64,000 bases of DNA from Zygnema circumcarinatum. Lineage: Eukaryota; Streptophyta; Zygnematophyceae; Zygnematales; Zygnemataceae. The stretch's first letter is position 1, and each line of letters begins with the position of its first letter. Under the pieces are notes generated by a model. The model had not been told where the DNA came from. It searched no databases and saw only the letters and a list, made by a program, of their open reading frames with translations. This document shows, piece after piece, positions 46,408 to 59,927 of this stretch. Location of the stretch: assembly GCA_037447605.1 (NCBI GenBank), contig CM074814.1, positions 2,057,309 through 2,121,308 on the forward strand, in the 5' to 3' direction. The position numbers and the translations under genes were made by a program.

Positions 46408-47912
46408 ATTCAACTTGCATTCGAATAGGGGACTGAAGTAGAAATAAAGGCTTGCGGTAGTAGTGAATCGAGAGAGGTACTTAACCTCTGCAAAGCTAGA
46501 GAGAGCGAGAGAGAGAGAGTCTGGGCAGCCTTGGAAACCACCAGTCCAGTGAGTGGTTCGACATGGCTCACATTTTTTTTTTTAAGTGACTAGCTTGTTG
46601 GAAGTTTGGTCACTGATTTTTGGCTTGCTGATAGGAAGTAGTCGCCGAAAGGAAGACTTTTTTTTTTTGTTGTTTTTAAAAAAACCTTTTCTTGGCATGA
46701 GACGTTGACCAGAAGAGTTAGCGGAAGTGGAAGTCAGAAAGAAGGGAATCGCTGTATGACAGAAGGGCTGAGTTTATTTACAGACTATTTCCTTTATTTT
46801 CACTACCAATGCCCATTTTTTATATCTTTTGAAGCCTAGTATGAATCCAATCCAAGTCTTCCTAGACAGAGAGACGTTGGTTTGAAGCCCTATACTGCTC
46901 AAGTATTCGAAGCAACGCTTGCTAATTTCACAAAGAATATTCTGTGAGCATAGCTGCAATAACAAAAGCGCTGCTGAGCGCCGGAGTACACGACTGCAAA
47001 CTATGGTTTTCCCTTTTGTAGAATGTCAATTGGTCGGTATTAATGTCCTCCAATTTATTCATACGCTGTCCCATACTTGGCAAATATGTCTCAAATGCGA
47101 TAACCAAAAAGTGAGATGCTCGGGATCTGGCAAATGCCACCGCCGCAAAGTGGTGTGGCTTGCCTTGACTCATGGATATGGTCATGGTCATGGTAATTGG
47201 TTTTGGTCATGGTCATGGCCACGGCCATGGCCACAGTCATGGTCATGGTCATAGTCAAGGTCACGGTCACGGTCATGGTCATTGTCGCGGTTATGGTCAT
47301 GGTCATGGTCAAGGTCATGGGCATGGGCATGGGCATGGGCATCTTTCTTTGTTGGCAAATACACTCTTCACACAACAAGATATTTTTTTCCTCAGAAACA
47401 CTCGCGGATTCATCCCGTTTTTTTTGCCAACCTAAGACTTTCAGTGAAATGTATATTGCCAATTGACAATGACAACATTTTTTACCGGAACTTTAGATGT
47501 GAGATAAAAGGGAGGCAAACAGGTACTTCAGCAGGAGGGGTGTAACCTTCGATCATCAAGTGGGCTCCGGGTCCACAAGCGGGTTCCACTCACTGCTATA
47601 AAAAAAAAACATGGTAACGGTATTTTGCCATTCCCACAAAGTTGGCTCACAAAATGGAAGCCTCCCAAAAACTGGCCTTTGAGAGGCTGACAAAAAACAT
47701 TATCCCGTTCTCCCATACATTATTCCGAACATGAGGGTTTGCCAATTGATTTAAGAGAATGTCCAGAATTTACCATTCATTTCCCATATTGTGGTTGGCA
47801 CCTTAATGAGGCCGAAAATAAATTGCAAGGTACAACATGTACAAGAATAATAGTAGGCGGGTTGTACAAGAGAGTCGGTATAGCCTTCTGATAAAGAGAA
47901 AAGAAGCACACT
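46408..47912. other. Convergent spacer between MESD-like and helicase genes
   Basis: No gene supported. Contains T-tracts, a GA run near 46499-46520 and the GGTCAT minisatellite at 47179-47340. Confidence 0.5.
47179..47340. repeat. GGTCAT hexamer minisatellite
   Basis: About 27 tandem GGTCAT/GGTCAC/GGCCAT/GGGCAT hexamers. Because the unit is six bases, several frames stay open as Gly-His, Met-Val or Met-Thr repeats; these are not proteins. Confidence 0.93.
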
Positions 47913-50900
47913 TCAGCCGACCAACTCGCTGATGGGGGGCCGGTCCATGAGCTTGGCAGCCTTCTTTGCCACTTGCCACACGGATGGGTCCACAACGGAA
48001 AGATGGGGAATCTGCAGGGGGAGAAACTGCAATCAGATAGATGGGCACAGCTTTGGGAACATGGAAAAACCTCAGCTGCTCAAAGTAGTGGGAGTTCGTG
48101 AGCTTCCAGTACGTTGACTACTGTAACGGGAGCCCATGCTTTATTTTAACTTATAATACTGAAAAGCAAACGGTGATGAACGCATTAACAATTGAAAACA
48201 TGCTTTCCCAGCAGCTAAGAACAAACGGAAAAGAGACTCCTAGAATGAGGGGGGTCCTAGAATGGCATTTTTGAACCAAATGTCTCATAAAGTGAGAATG
48301 TACCGACCCACTACAGACCTGGTTGAGAAGGTCAATCGTTCGTCGAAGCAGGCGGGCTGCGTCACCTTCATCCATATTGCAGTCAGCCATAAGCTCCTTC
48401 CAGCTCAATCCCGACGACCAAGCCTCCACAAGGCCTGCAAACTGCAGATCCATAACACATGGAATCTGGAACGCACAGTACAACCAAACGCAAACTGAGG
48501 AGCAGTTCCATGGTACTCCAAAATATGCCTTCCTCCTTGATAGAGGTTGCTTATTTTGAGAACTACTGGTTTCAGATTAACGCATTGTCTTCATGACTAG
48601 GAGGCTCCGTTTATTGTATACGCACTTGACTATTTGACGAGCCATCTCAGCCCTCATGAACTTCACCATAGAAGTGAGTAACAGTTTCTAGGCTTTTGGT
48701 TGACTAAGGGAACAGCAAACCCTTGAACCCTTGAAGATCATTCTGAACTTTCTTCCCGCCCTCTGCAAAGCATAAATCGCACAATTCACTTACTTCCACG
48801 CCTTCAACCATCTGCAACTGCTCCAATTGCTCGCGCTTCTCCACTGATGAATTGTACCAATCAATGACTGCTTGTGAGGGCTCATAATCATACGTATTCC
48901 TGCCACGAATGAATGCCAGACATGAAAATCTCAACTTCAGCGAGTATTCAGCATAACAACATGAAAAACAAAAGAGAAAAAGGAATACAAAGTGGACAGC
49001 AGTCCGATGATCAAAGGTGATTCAGCAAACGAGGCAGTAAAGTGTTAAGTTTGTTAAACACTACTGTTGGGTGTTATGATCATACAGATATTGTTTTTGC
49101 TACGCACAAACACAAGGTAAAGAACCCCTAAAGATCTTAAAGCCATACATAAGCACACCTCTTGCTTTTGCTGCCTAGTAAACGAGTGATCCTTTACTTT
49201 CTTGAACCCCGTTTTTATCTCACAGCTTTACCCCATTCAGCCAATTCCTTGTTTGACATTCAAAAAAACAAGATATACTAACTAGAGAAGTGCAAATTTG
49301 TGCTTAGTTAAGTGAACCGTCTACACTCTCTGAAACACTTGCCTGTTCCGTGTCTCTGATTGGACCTTAATACCATCCGACACTAAGGCTGCACAGACCG
49401 CTGCCAACTGTGCAGGGAGGAGAGAGGAGAGGGAGGAGTCAGTGAGAGCCAATGCTAGCCAAAGCTCATTCGCCCCTCTAATGGCTGCTGCTGCTTGCCC
49501 TAATGGGAGGAGAATCCTTTTTTCCATATCCACAGCTCGAGCACGTCGCAATACATTCACCACCTGCATCCTCCCCTCCTTCATTCCCCTTAACAGAGCT
49601 GCACTCTCTCTCTCTCTTCTCTCCATCACTCCCTCTCTTCTCTCTTCCAGCGGAGAGGAGTTTCAAGCAAAGGACCAGTTTTGCCGCTCTCAGAATCGCC
49701 AGGTTTCATGCATGTTTTCCCACCCATGGGTCGTCACATTTCATTACAATTTTGTTCAGACAGGTTTCAGAGGGATTAGCTTTTAGGGTTTTTTTGGGTT
49801 CTGCGTTTGAGTTAATTGATGCTCAGATTAGAGAAACTCCCGTCTCCTCCATTTCTCTCACCTGCACAAACTCCGTCCATCCTGCAGGCTGCATCTTATT
49901 CAGCCGCTCCCTTAATCGCCCTATCTTCGACTGCACGTAAACGAGCTTGTCATTTCTCTGCCGCTGCTGCTGAATCAACTGCTGATGCTCCCTATAACCC
50001 ACAGTATTCTTCATCTGCTTTCTTAAAACAGACACTCTCTTCCTTTGTTCTCCCAAATTCTCCTCCAATTCCATCAGCTCGTCACTCTCCTGCAGGACCC
50101 CACCACCCCAATCTCCTTCACACCAATCAGCAGTCACACTTTAATCCATTTTTCTACCACCAAAGCTCTGAGCTTCCTCCGACGATTCACGACTTTGAGA
50201 ATGTCTCCCTCTTCCCCCTTCTACAATACATGTGAAGCAATTGAAAGCTAACCTCTCAGATAAAGTCATCCCCAAGAAGCCCACACTTTCCCATGCTTTC
50301 CCTGCAATACAAGGGCTTCAATTGTGGCGTAATTCTCACTTGCATAATGGGGCTGCCCAGCTCTCCCAGCATTGGGAGCAAAGAACTCCATGGCCAGCTA
50401 TCCATAGACCCATCTGCACACCATATAGTGCCCCATTCTCCTGCTGCCGATACCGACTTTCCTATGGGAGCCCATGCTCGGCTGCCAAGTCTCAGCCTCT
50501 CTCTCAGAGGTGGGTTTTTTGCCGTTGGCCATTGAGAAGCCATAGCTTCTGAGATTCTATGTATGCTGTTTACAGCTGCCCCAGTAAACACATACCAGTA
50601 GTTGTCGGCACCGAGAGCAACGTGATAGGATGCCTCTTGAGGTTGATCGAATGGGGAGAGAAGGGGTTCTGAGATTTGATCTGACTCGTTTAAAGTGGTC
50701 TCTGTGAGATTCTGAAAATCAACGGCTCTGCTGCTCCTATCGCTGCTGGATGGTAGGCTATCATCGTCGTCGTCCTCTGTTTCCTGCATACAAGCCAATT
50801 TGCAGTGCCCTTTCAAACTGCTTTGCAGCGCCCCCCCCCCCTCCCCTCCCCTCCCCTCTCTCTCTCTCTCTCTCTCTCTCCCTCTCTCTCTCTCTCTCTC

Positions 50901-52621
50901 CCCCTTCAGGTAGTCTATGCTTGTGCCATTTCTCCACAGTTGGACAATTCACCCTCCTGGGCAAAACATGCATTTACAAAACAGTCTGAAATGGTCCTTT
51001 CCTTTCCTTTCCTTGCCCTTCCCTTTCCACTGAAATCAACCCCAACCCAGCCCACATTCACTCCCCTTTCCCAAACGGCTATATGGGTTGACTACGCACT
51101 CTGTCCTCATCCGTAACAAAGAACGGCCGGGGAATGCGGTCCACATAGAGGGCCGGAATCTCCCGCTGCTGCCCAATGCGAGCATCTTCATATGTCACTA
51201 CCACTATTGCAGACCCCTCTCTCGCCATATGGGCCAATTGAGGCTCCACCAAAGCCGTACGCCTTCTAGAAACTTCCTCCCGTAGAGCACGCATCTTGAT
51301 CTTTTCGTTCTGCATTCCATCTCTCCGGACACCATAATGCATGATGTGCATTCAAGATATAGATGGTGGATGACTATATGATCAGGAGATGTCTATAATG
51401 GCTTACTGGAAGTTTTGAATATGATGTTATTGCCCAGAGAACTCATAAAATACTAAATGATGCGTTTTGCGCTTCACGATGTGCGAACATGCTTATGGCA
51501 TATATCTTCACCATGTCTCTGCTGATGAAAGCATATGAATTGCATCAAAAGCAAGAGTACAGCAAGAGTATCTTCCCATATGATACAGTTTAGAGATGAA
51601 AGCAGCACTCACCCGCATCTTAAATTTGTAGCTTAGATAGTGCTCCCAAATGCTCTCCTCAATCCGCCCCTCAAACCCTCTTGCTTCCTCCATTTCCTTG
51701 GAACTTTCTAACGTTGCTGCTTGATCTTCCAGCCTTTGAAGCCGCTTGCGAGCCTTAACCACCACCTGTAATAGCTCAGTGAAGCACTCAGTAAAAGGTA
51801 GATTGTCGGACATTTTGACTTGCGAATATAAAGAGAGAGCCTGTTCTATTAGTTACCTTGATGTATTCCCAAACTTCGAATGTATGTTGGTAACATGTCA
51901 GATCCCCACTACCACTTTTACTATGTTCAGCCTCTCATTCCATTCTTCTATGATTGCTTGGCAACTGCGATGTATTTGTTGGTTTGTTGCACACAAGAGA
52001 CTATGAAATAGTGGAACTATAACTCTTGTCATTTCTCTATATTGGCAATCAAGTTATTCTCTTATTCAGTTCAATTTAAGAAGCCCCAGAAGTTCACGAA
52101 AAGCACGATCCATAAGATGCTTCACTATTTTGATCAGAAAAACAAATACCCGTCAAAGCACTCAAATTTGAGATGAGTCTTCTTCATCTCATCGTGGAAG
52201 AGTTTAACTCCTACTTCTGAGATGAAAGAGGAGCGCGTGTGGACTTATTTTCCTGTTTGAATTAAGCTCACCTCATTGCCCAGGTAATTCCCAAAGCTGC
52301 ATTCTACAAGCCGCCTCGCTTCATCCATTGTACGGCCCATAGGAACATTGATATTCTCCTTCACTCCTTTCTTCTCCTCATCCTCTTTATCCACACCCTT
52401 GGATAGCAGCAAGTTTCTAGTATCCTGTCAGGGTTAGAACAGGCCAAAACACTGTCAACAACTGCTCAGAAATCTCTCATGATCACATCCCAAACGACAG
52501 CTCTCACATTCAGTTGAGCTTACTCAAATCTTGTCAAAAGAAACTAATGGCTTAACTACCCATAATGTGCTTACCGACTCAGACCCAACTCAGCAGACAT
52601 AGAGAGACAGAGTGGGGGAGC

Positions 52622-52653
<32 letters not shown>

Positions 52654-55600
52654 GAGAGCTGAAAGCTTACCGCCAAAAGGTTTAAAGCCATTCCATAAGT
52701 AGCTGTGAACTGAGAAACTAAAGGATCAGGGCCCGCAAAGAGAAGCTTACAAGCTTCCTTTGCCCCTTCAAAACGAGACTGAACGACTACTACATGGCCG
52801 AGTTGGTCTTGCCCTCTCCTTCCTGCTCTCCCTGCCATCTGCAGCATTGCATTGGAGCTAAGGAGAGCATGTCCATCGTCTCCCCTTTTGCTGAGAGAGG
52901 ATAAGACTGTTGTTCGTGCAGGCATGTTTATCCCTGCTGCAAGGGTCTCGGTTGCAAAGACAACCTGCCAAAATATGGGTCAGAAACGAGAGTGTAACTT
53001 TGGGGAGGCTGAAAGAAGGGGAGTAGATTTGAAGAGGATAAGTTTGGTGTGAAATTGATGAGACAAGAATGGCAGCAAAATGAATGGAATCAGGCAAGTA
53101 TGAGCATGCAGCATGCATGAATGGGAGACGAGATATGGATGATATGTGAGAGATTCTCCAGAAACTGATGAATATTGCGAGGTCGGTTCATCCCCCTTTT
53201 CTACGAACTGCTTGCCCGTGCAAGGAAACCAGGAAAAAAAAACCCAACTTCGATAATGTCTCAAAAGCATAATGTTATGATAGACCCCTTCCAGTTCCAT
53301 GTGGCAAAACAGTAGAAGATATCACATGCTCACCTTCACTAACCCATGCAGATAAAGCTCCTCCACAAACGACTTCCAAGCTGGCAAACAACCTGCATGG
53401 TGTGCCGCCACCCCCCTCAATAGTGAACCTACCGCTTTCCATCGCACTGCCTCGGGAGAGACCTCCTTCAAGTTCTGTACGGCCACCTCCACTGCCTCCT
53501 TTTCTTCCTCAGAGAGAAGCTGACAATATCTACTGGCAATATCTACGGCTGCATCGCATCCTCGGCGGCTGAAAATGAACCATATTGCAGGAAGCATATC
53601 TCTTTCATGTAATTCTCGAAGGGTATCTTCAATGAGGGGGACCTGCATGCCTCGATTGGAACATTCGACATTCATAAGGAAAGAGAATGAACATAACATA
53701 ACGTTCTTTCGAGAGTGCAGCCAAGGTCACTTTCCCTCACAAAAGCGATGAAACGGAGTTTGCAAGTTTTTCTACATTCCCCTATGAAGGTTTTCTATGG
53801 AGCAAGGCTCTACGGGGGCGACGCCGAGAAACTGGTGAATCCAAGTGCTCCAAAAAAACGTACTTTTGAAAGTCGAGAATGCGCAGGCAAGGACCGGTTG
53901 ATGTCGGTATTTCGCTCGTTCAATAGAGGTAGAAGCGCATCTTTTGTGCTGAAATGCCACATTAGGGGCACAGGCCTTCTGCTGCTAGTCACAAGCTCTG
54001 TGGGTCCATGCACCTGCCCTCTTACCAAAAGGAGGAAAGAAACGAAGACATTCCTGATGTGCTGGAAAAGTTTTTTCTTCTCTTTTACAACAAAATATCA
54101 TCCCCAGCATTCTTTGGTTCCGGATAGACGAAAGGAACACGTTTCATGTTGTTTGATGCGAGCATATTCTGTCCTTCAAACATTGTTTGCTGATTTGCGA
54201 AATGCCTATAAAAATGCAAAGGAAAGTGCATGGCTAGTTCAGGCGAGGCTAAGATGCAGAAACTTCTTCGTCACATTATCCGTTTTTCATCAGACTCGTG
54301 TCCAACCATATTGATTATTTTTCTTCCAAAAAATTTCCGAAGTGTTATCTAACAACCAGCATAATCCGTCATGAAATCTCAACTTCTCAGAATCGGAAAC
54401 TCCAACCTTTGTCCCGCATTCCTTGCACTGCTGCTATTACTTAACCCCAAAAGGTGCTCAAAAGGAAAAGTTTTCGGAATATGTTCACCTGAGCAATCCA
54501 GTCTGCAAGTTCTTCCGGATTGGCCACTGTTGCAGAAAGGCACACGAGCTGAACTTCCTTAGGGCAGTAGATCACCTTGAACCACTCGAAAGAAGACCAT
54601 TGGGGTAATGGAATTATAATCTTTCCACACTTAGAAACAGTAAGCTACTTCAGAGTCTCCTTCAGCCAGTTTCCCGTGAAAATAAGAGGGGGAAAACTGG
54701 AGTAACGGAAAACTATACTTACTGTCTCCTCCCAAACGGTGCCGCGAGATTTATCACTCAGATAGTGCACTTCATCCAAAACTATAGCGGCGACATTTGA
54801 GAGTCCGCTGCCCTCCTCTGTGCTACGCACACTGCAAATAACATGAATTTTTACCTCCGTTTAGAAACCTTGGAGCAGCATGCATGTAATAAAGTACTGC
54901 TAAGCAAATGAAAAACTGCTGATTGGATGTGCAGTTAAACATTCGAAGAGTTAGTTCATAGGATGACGAATCAAGAGAGACATTACCGGAAACATTCAAA
55001 GGCAGATCAAAGGAGGAGATCAGTATAGCCAAACGGTTAGAAAGGCCCACCTGTAGTAGAGCATGTTCCGAAGAATCTCTGTTGTCATAACAACTATGGG
55101 CGCATCGCGATTCACGGAAGCATCTCCCGTGAGCAGACCCACATTTTCCTCTCCGAATTTCTCTCTGTCAAACCCATCATTGGCAAGATGTAGAGCTTGA
55201 CGTTTCCATGCAAAACGGGGCTCGGTCAAAAAAGGGGGCTCTCAGCTTCCTGCCTCTAAGGGCCAAAACTAAGTCCAGTAAACCAAGGTTTGTTGAGACA
55301 AAACTTTCACCAAAATGAAAACACGCATTCGTGGAGAGAAGTAAATGCTCAGTTGAATTGACACATGATGGGATGGAAAACCTAAAGTCACCTCAAGAAA
55401 TGAATAACAGGGCAGAAATGACAGGAAGGAACAGAAACTAGCAATGGAGAAGCGATTGGGTGGTAATCAATTTGCCCTACACTTCAAAGCCTAGCCCCCT
55501 CTTAGAAGTCTATGCCATCACCTCTTCTACGTTTGCTGACATGTAAGTCAATCAAAGCAATTTTTCTTTCAACCTAGGACATCTCCGTCCATTGCATCAT

Positions 55601-57188
55601 GATATATTTCCAAGAGGCCCGTGATTTAGCAATTGTATAGAGCATGCGACGAATTGCACCTTCCCGATTCAACAGTTGTTCATCAGAAATCTTCTTGTGT
55701 TAACATTGCTACATACCGAAAATCACGCAGCTTCTGGTTGGATAACGCTTTCAAAGGAGTGGTGTAGAACAGTCGCCCTCCTTTTGCCATCACTGCAGCG
55801 GCTGCTGCTTCCGCAATCAGAGTCTTTCCGCTGCTGGTTGGGGCACAAACCACGACTGATGCCCCACCCAGGAAAGCCTCAATGGCCAGCCGCTGCCAAA
55901 AGCACGTTAACAATAACGAGATAAGTTAGAATCAGAGGGGCCAAACAATGCAATCTAGGCATACATATGACAGTCATCGTCATGCCAAGGTAGCTTTCAA
56001 AGGTTTTTTGTTTTTTCCATCAATTCCTAGAACAAGAAGCTACTTACCAGCTGCGACAGTTGCAGACACCTCCAAACCTATGATCAATCTATGACCGTTT
56101 TTTTACCCTATTAGTCTAAGAAGAGGATTCTTCTGGAGGATTAAACTTGGAGTAATGCCACTACGCTATGAATGTTTGTTTTCAACCCTTCTGTCTTGTG
56201 GACTATCCTCTACATTTCAAATTGCAATTCATCAAGTCATTAAACTGGTTAACATATAGTTCAAAGTTCAAATAAGGAGACAAATATAGCTTGACAAGGA
56301 CATTACTTAAACTTGCAGCAAATATATTGATTAATTGACCCCACTAAACACGACGACCCTCGGCCACTGGCCACCGAAGAGTAAACGCACCTGAAATTTG
56401 TCAACCGAGAAGTCAAAAAGCTTTGCTATATCTCGTGGAGTAACTGTTGCAGCTTGTTCAGATGCTAAAAGCGCCTGGACCTTGGCCTTTAGGTCGTATA
56501 CTCGGTCAACCATTGGGCGGGCATTGGGCCTTTCTTCTTCTGTTTCTGCTTCAAGATGTGCTTCTGGCCTCTCCCGATCATTATTAGTTGGTAGGATCCA
56601 TCCGTCTTCATCTTTCTGGCCTGACTTCGCCCTTCTCTTGGTGGACACCGACTCCTCGAGATTCTCCCTCCATTCCAAGTCCATTTCGTCCTCACCAGTC
56701 CATTGCTGCCATTGGTTTGCTCTCGGTAAGCCATTTGAGTTCTCTTCGTCTTCAAATTGGTCTTTCTCAGAGTAATAATTTAGCATCCCTTTCCTGTCAT
56801 CCAGCTCGGCTAAGGACTTTTTCTTTGATGCCGCTTTTATGCCTCGCAAAGAATCCCCTTTCAATTTCCTTGATGAACTGCTTTTTTCAGCCCTCACTCG
56901 TCCCAGACTTCTCAATTGTGCATAATTACATACCTTTTCTCCTGTAATTGCTCGTCTTTCCTTTCTCAGCGCCTCTAACGATCCTTCCCCAAAGAAATGG
57001 CAGCGAATGCTTCTCTTGACCCTTGCATCTTTCAATGCAACTTCTCCTTCTCCTGTCCGTCCCCCCTCTGTGCCAAAACAACCTCTTCTCTTGTTGCTAT
57101 ACTTGTCCCGAGGATGCCTGAATGCTATCTGCCGGCACTCTTGGAATGAAAAAGGCAGCAAGAAGTATGTAGACTGAAAAGTGGCCAT
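47913..57188 (-). CDS. Chloroplast DExH-box RNA helicase, ISE2/DExH15 type, 17 exons
   Basis: Ski2-like helicase; ISE2 acts in chloroplast RNA processing and affects plasmodesmata. Exons (5' to 3'): 56391-57188, 55717-55892, 55051-55164, 54723-54831, 54489-54575, 53864-54013, 53334-53642, 52671-52964, 52272-52424, 51613-51765, 51100-51309, 50340-50783, 49862-50089, 49343-49563, 48794-48899, 48319-48465, 47913-48011. They total 1,265 residues; Arabidopsis ISE2 is about 1,170. Motifs: APTSSGKT (Walker A), LDEVHYLSD (DEVH box), [34 protein letters not shown] and [12 protein letters not shown] (motif VI). The C-terminal DSH-CT-like part ends [12 protein letters not shown]. The 266-residue N-terminus is basic/Ser-rich and may hold the transit peptide. 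The intron after 49343 appears to use a GC donor. Exon 51100-51309 has an uncertain 5' edge. Confidence 0.93.
50818..50902. repeat. C-run plus (CT)n microsatellite in a helicase intron
   Basis: A short run of C (about 50829-50840), CCCCT repeats and about 40 bases of CT lie in the intron between exons 11 and 12. Confidence 0.9.
52612..52660. repeat. (GA)n microsatellite in a helicase intron
   Basis: GA repeats with occasional GC sit just downstream (in gene sense) of the donor at 52670, between exons 8 and 9. Confidence 0.9.
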
Positions 57189-57585
57189 GTGTGATCGGAT
57201 GGCATTAAAGATGAGCCGAGCAGAATGCAGCTAAAGCCGGGCTCGTCGTCATGATCCTGCCAATGAAGGACGGGCCGAATGCGTTATTGCAGTGAATGTC
57301 GAATTTGACAGCTTCACAGTCGTCTGGAGAGAAGCTCGTGGCTTCACCAGCGCCGGCGGAAACCGAAAACGTGGAAATTGCAGTACGTATATCTTCTTGC
57401 CCATTGATCTTCGAAGCGAAGAGTAGGAAGCAATGGAGCGAAGCAAGGTTTACTTCAATAATTTTTTTCTGGAGACTTGTGCTGCTGCAGATAGCTAAAG
57501 TATCAAGAAGAAGCAAGTTCCCAAGCAAGCTCCGAGAATCTGCGAGGCTTCCGCCAGCTGTGGTGCTTTGTGCAGTGTTGTTGCC
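57189..57585. promoter_or_regulatory. Divergent promoter region between helicase and lysine-rich gene
   Basis: The start codons at 57188 (-) and 57586 (+) are separated by 397 bases. Both strands have open frames here, one of 131 codons on the minus strand, but no family signature was seen. Confidence 0.45.
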
Positions 57586-57978
57586 ATGTCCTCTTTCCAA
57601 ACAGTTCGAAGGGGCAAGCTTATGTTGAAGGGAGGAATTCCGCTGGAGAATCTAAATGAGAAAAAGAACAAGAAGAAGAAGCGCAAGAAAAGTGAAGGAG
57701 TTGAAGAGGCGAAGGAGGCTGACCAAGGAAAAGCGGAGGAGCTGCATGCGGAGCAGCAGCAGGAGGCAAGCGGAGCAAATCAAGGGAAGGATAAAGCGGC
57801 TGGAGGTCACGATGGCGGAATAGGGTTTGCTCCAGATGGCAAAAAGAGTAAAAAATACGAGGAGCTGTTTCCAGTGGAAACAAAGCGCTTTGGCTTTGTT
57901 GAGCCATCACAAGTGCAGACCCGAGAAGAAGCTGTTGTGGAGCGTGCAAAGAGGAAGGCAGATCGATATTGCAAGTAG
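57586..57978 (+). CDS. Small lysine-rich protein, FAM32A-like N-terminus
   Basis: An uninterrupted 130-residue frame from ATG 57586 to TAG. It opens SSFQTVRRGKLMLKGG, followed by a KKNKKKKRKK basic run, resembling the start of eukaryotic FAM32A-like nuclear proteins (GKLKLKG then poly-Lys). The middle is a Glu/Gln/Ala/Gly-rich linker, and the end reads KYEELFPVETKRFGFVEP, then ERAKRKADRYCK. That C-terminal block looks conserved but is not the usual FAM32A tail, so I do not assign a function; a nucleolar or spliceosomal role would be inference. An in-frame ATG 18 bases upstream (57568) is possible. It is divergent from the helicase gene. Confidence 0.7.
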   Translation: MSSFQTVRRGKLMLKGGIPLENLNEKKNKKKKRKKSEGVEEAKEADQGKAEELHAEQQQEASGANQGKDKAAGGHDGGIGFAPDGKKSKKYEELFPVETKRFGFVEPSQVQTREEAVVERAKRKADRYCK

Positions 57979-59606
57979 CACGTCTCCTTTGGAATAGTCT
58001 TTCATATTATGGACGCAAGGTATGAACATGACAAGGATAATCCCACATGTGCATGTTCAAGAAGGCAATTGACCGTTTTTATCCGCATTTGCAAGCAGCT
58101 TTCCTTCAACAAAACTTACTCTCATCGGCTTGGAAGTCCTCTCGGTTGTGCTTCATATTTTCCTACTTGGTGCAGTTACTCCGACAGTAAATCTAAAGTG
58201 AGACCTTGTTTACAACCAAATCGTGTTCGCAAAGAGTCTAAGACAGCTGGATGGACTAGATGGAAGAAGAGTATCTGTACAGCTCCCTCACTTTACAACA
58301 TCGTTGGATTAATAACTCTGCATGCCTTAATAGTGTCTTGGACTGTTGACATGATTATTTTGGACTAATCCAACTGTCTGGATAAGAGCACTGGTACAGC
58401 AGCTTGACTGTGATTGACATCTATGTAAGCGATAGCTACTCCGGCTAAGTGTGATCTTTAGGTGCTCCGGAAAACAGTGACTGGCATAGCCTATTCAACT
58501 CTTTCTGGACTTTAAATGATCATTTGCTTATTTCGCCAGGGACAAGAAAGCTGTGTTTTTGCAAGTATGTTTCAATACTGCCATTATTTACTTTTGTGGA
58601 GCCTTAGTTGTTTTAGTGCTGGCCAATAAGGAGCTGAAGTTTAGGTCTAGTCCATCCTAACCCGCTTTAGCTTCTGCTATGGTCGACCTTTCGACAAATG
58701 CGAAGTTCAATCTCACGCAAGCTTTACCTGACTTAAAACTTTCCTGAATCCTCAGCAACTCCCTTGTCACTTAATTGCAGGAAATTGAGTGCTGCAGAGT
58801 AAGGTCGGCACGTTTCAACCCTTAGACCTGTAAGAGCATCAAGCACCTCCGTGTTTGCCATTTATACAGTTGCCAAGTTCAAAGTGGAAAAACGAAGCTG
58901 CTTTGTACGGTGAACGTTTGCGTGCAGCTTCCCAATAATGTTTGGTGACATCTTCTTTAGCTTATCATTCAAACTTCCACTCTTCAAACTCTTACTGTCC
59001 ATGTCTTGTTGTACAGCGACGCCCCCCATTTTGTAGCTTCTGCTCCGAGAAAGCATATGAAGGTAAGGCTTGGAGATCAATGCCACAGGGGGATGGATGG
59101 GGGGGGGGGGATGCCACATCTTTATTCTTGGTAGGTTGGTTGATTGGTGTATCACTTCAAGGAACTTTGGCTGCGAGATGACAAGGCAGATGCCGTTTAC
59201 ATGTACAAATGGCAAGAAATTGCGTCACTTGTACCGTTGAATGGTACATATTTCATTGCTTCAAAAAGCGTGCAGAAAAGACATTGCAAGAGGCGCTAGT
59301 GCGCTTACACTGTTTAGGATCCTGAAAAGAATGAAGCTGTGAACATGCTAAAGCTGCAGAGAACCGTTGGACACCCTTCTTTGCCTGGTTCTCTGAACAT
59401 TCACCAGCCGATTAAAGTCTTTAAAGTCTGGCTGTGTATATAGAACGTTAGCTTGGCCTACGGTGGTATGCTTTATACATCCTGAAAAAAAACAGGTACA
59501 GAAAAATGGTGCAGTGTGCTTTTGTCGGTACAGTCTCTAGTGATCGTAACCCAATAGTTTCGAATGTACTTGTGCTGTCGCAGCAAAACCACCCACTTCA
59601 TCGCTA
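57979..59606. other. Spacer downstream of the lysine-rich gene
   Basis: Presumed 3' untranslated region followed by unique-looking sequence. A 119-codon frame at 58009-58368 overlaps the expected 3' UTR and has no signature. A run of G lies at 59100-59110. Confidence 0.4.
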
Positions 59607-59793
59607 CAAAGACTCTCAGGAGACATTTACTGAAGCTTTATAATGATGCCATGTCTTTTCCTTTTACGCAAAGACTCTCAGGAGACCTTTACTGAAGCTC
59701 TATAATGATGCCATGTCTTCTCCTTTTACGCAAAGACTCTCAGGAGACCTTTACTGAAGCTCTATAATGATGCCATGTCTTTTCCTTTTACGC
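59607..59793. repeat. 62-bp tandem repeat, three copies
   Basis: Copies begin at 59607, 59669 and 59731 with CAAAGACTCTCAGGAGAC and contain ATGATGCCATGTCTT and CTTTTACG. Divergence between copies is only a few bases, so the triplication is recent. Confidence 0.95.
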
Positions 59794-59927
59794 AGTAATT
59801 AAACGCCACGAGCCACTACTTGAACAAGTTGGCCTCTCACTGCAATCAATCACATGTAATGGTATGGTCAACGTCAGAGCCTCATGGGTCTTTCCATTAG
59901 GACCATTTTCCAATGGGGAGGGAAAAT

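Noticed and set aside
47091-47466. Gly-His, Met-Val and Met-Thr repeat proteins
   Set aside because: All are readings of the same GGTCAT hexamer array in different frames.
53715-54314. 199-codon + strand frame
   Set aside because: It is antisense to helicase exon 53864-54013 and its flanking introns; no signature and no splice support.
57205-57600. 131-codon minus-strand frame between helicase and lysine-rich gene
   Set aside because: It sits in a divergent promoter, is overlapped by an open frame on the other strand and shows no domain or conserved motif.
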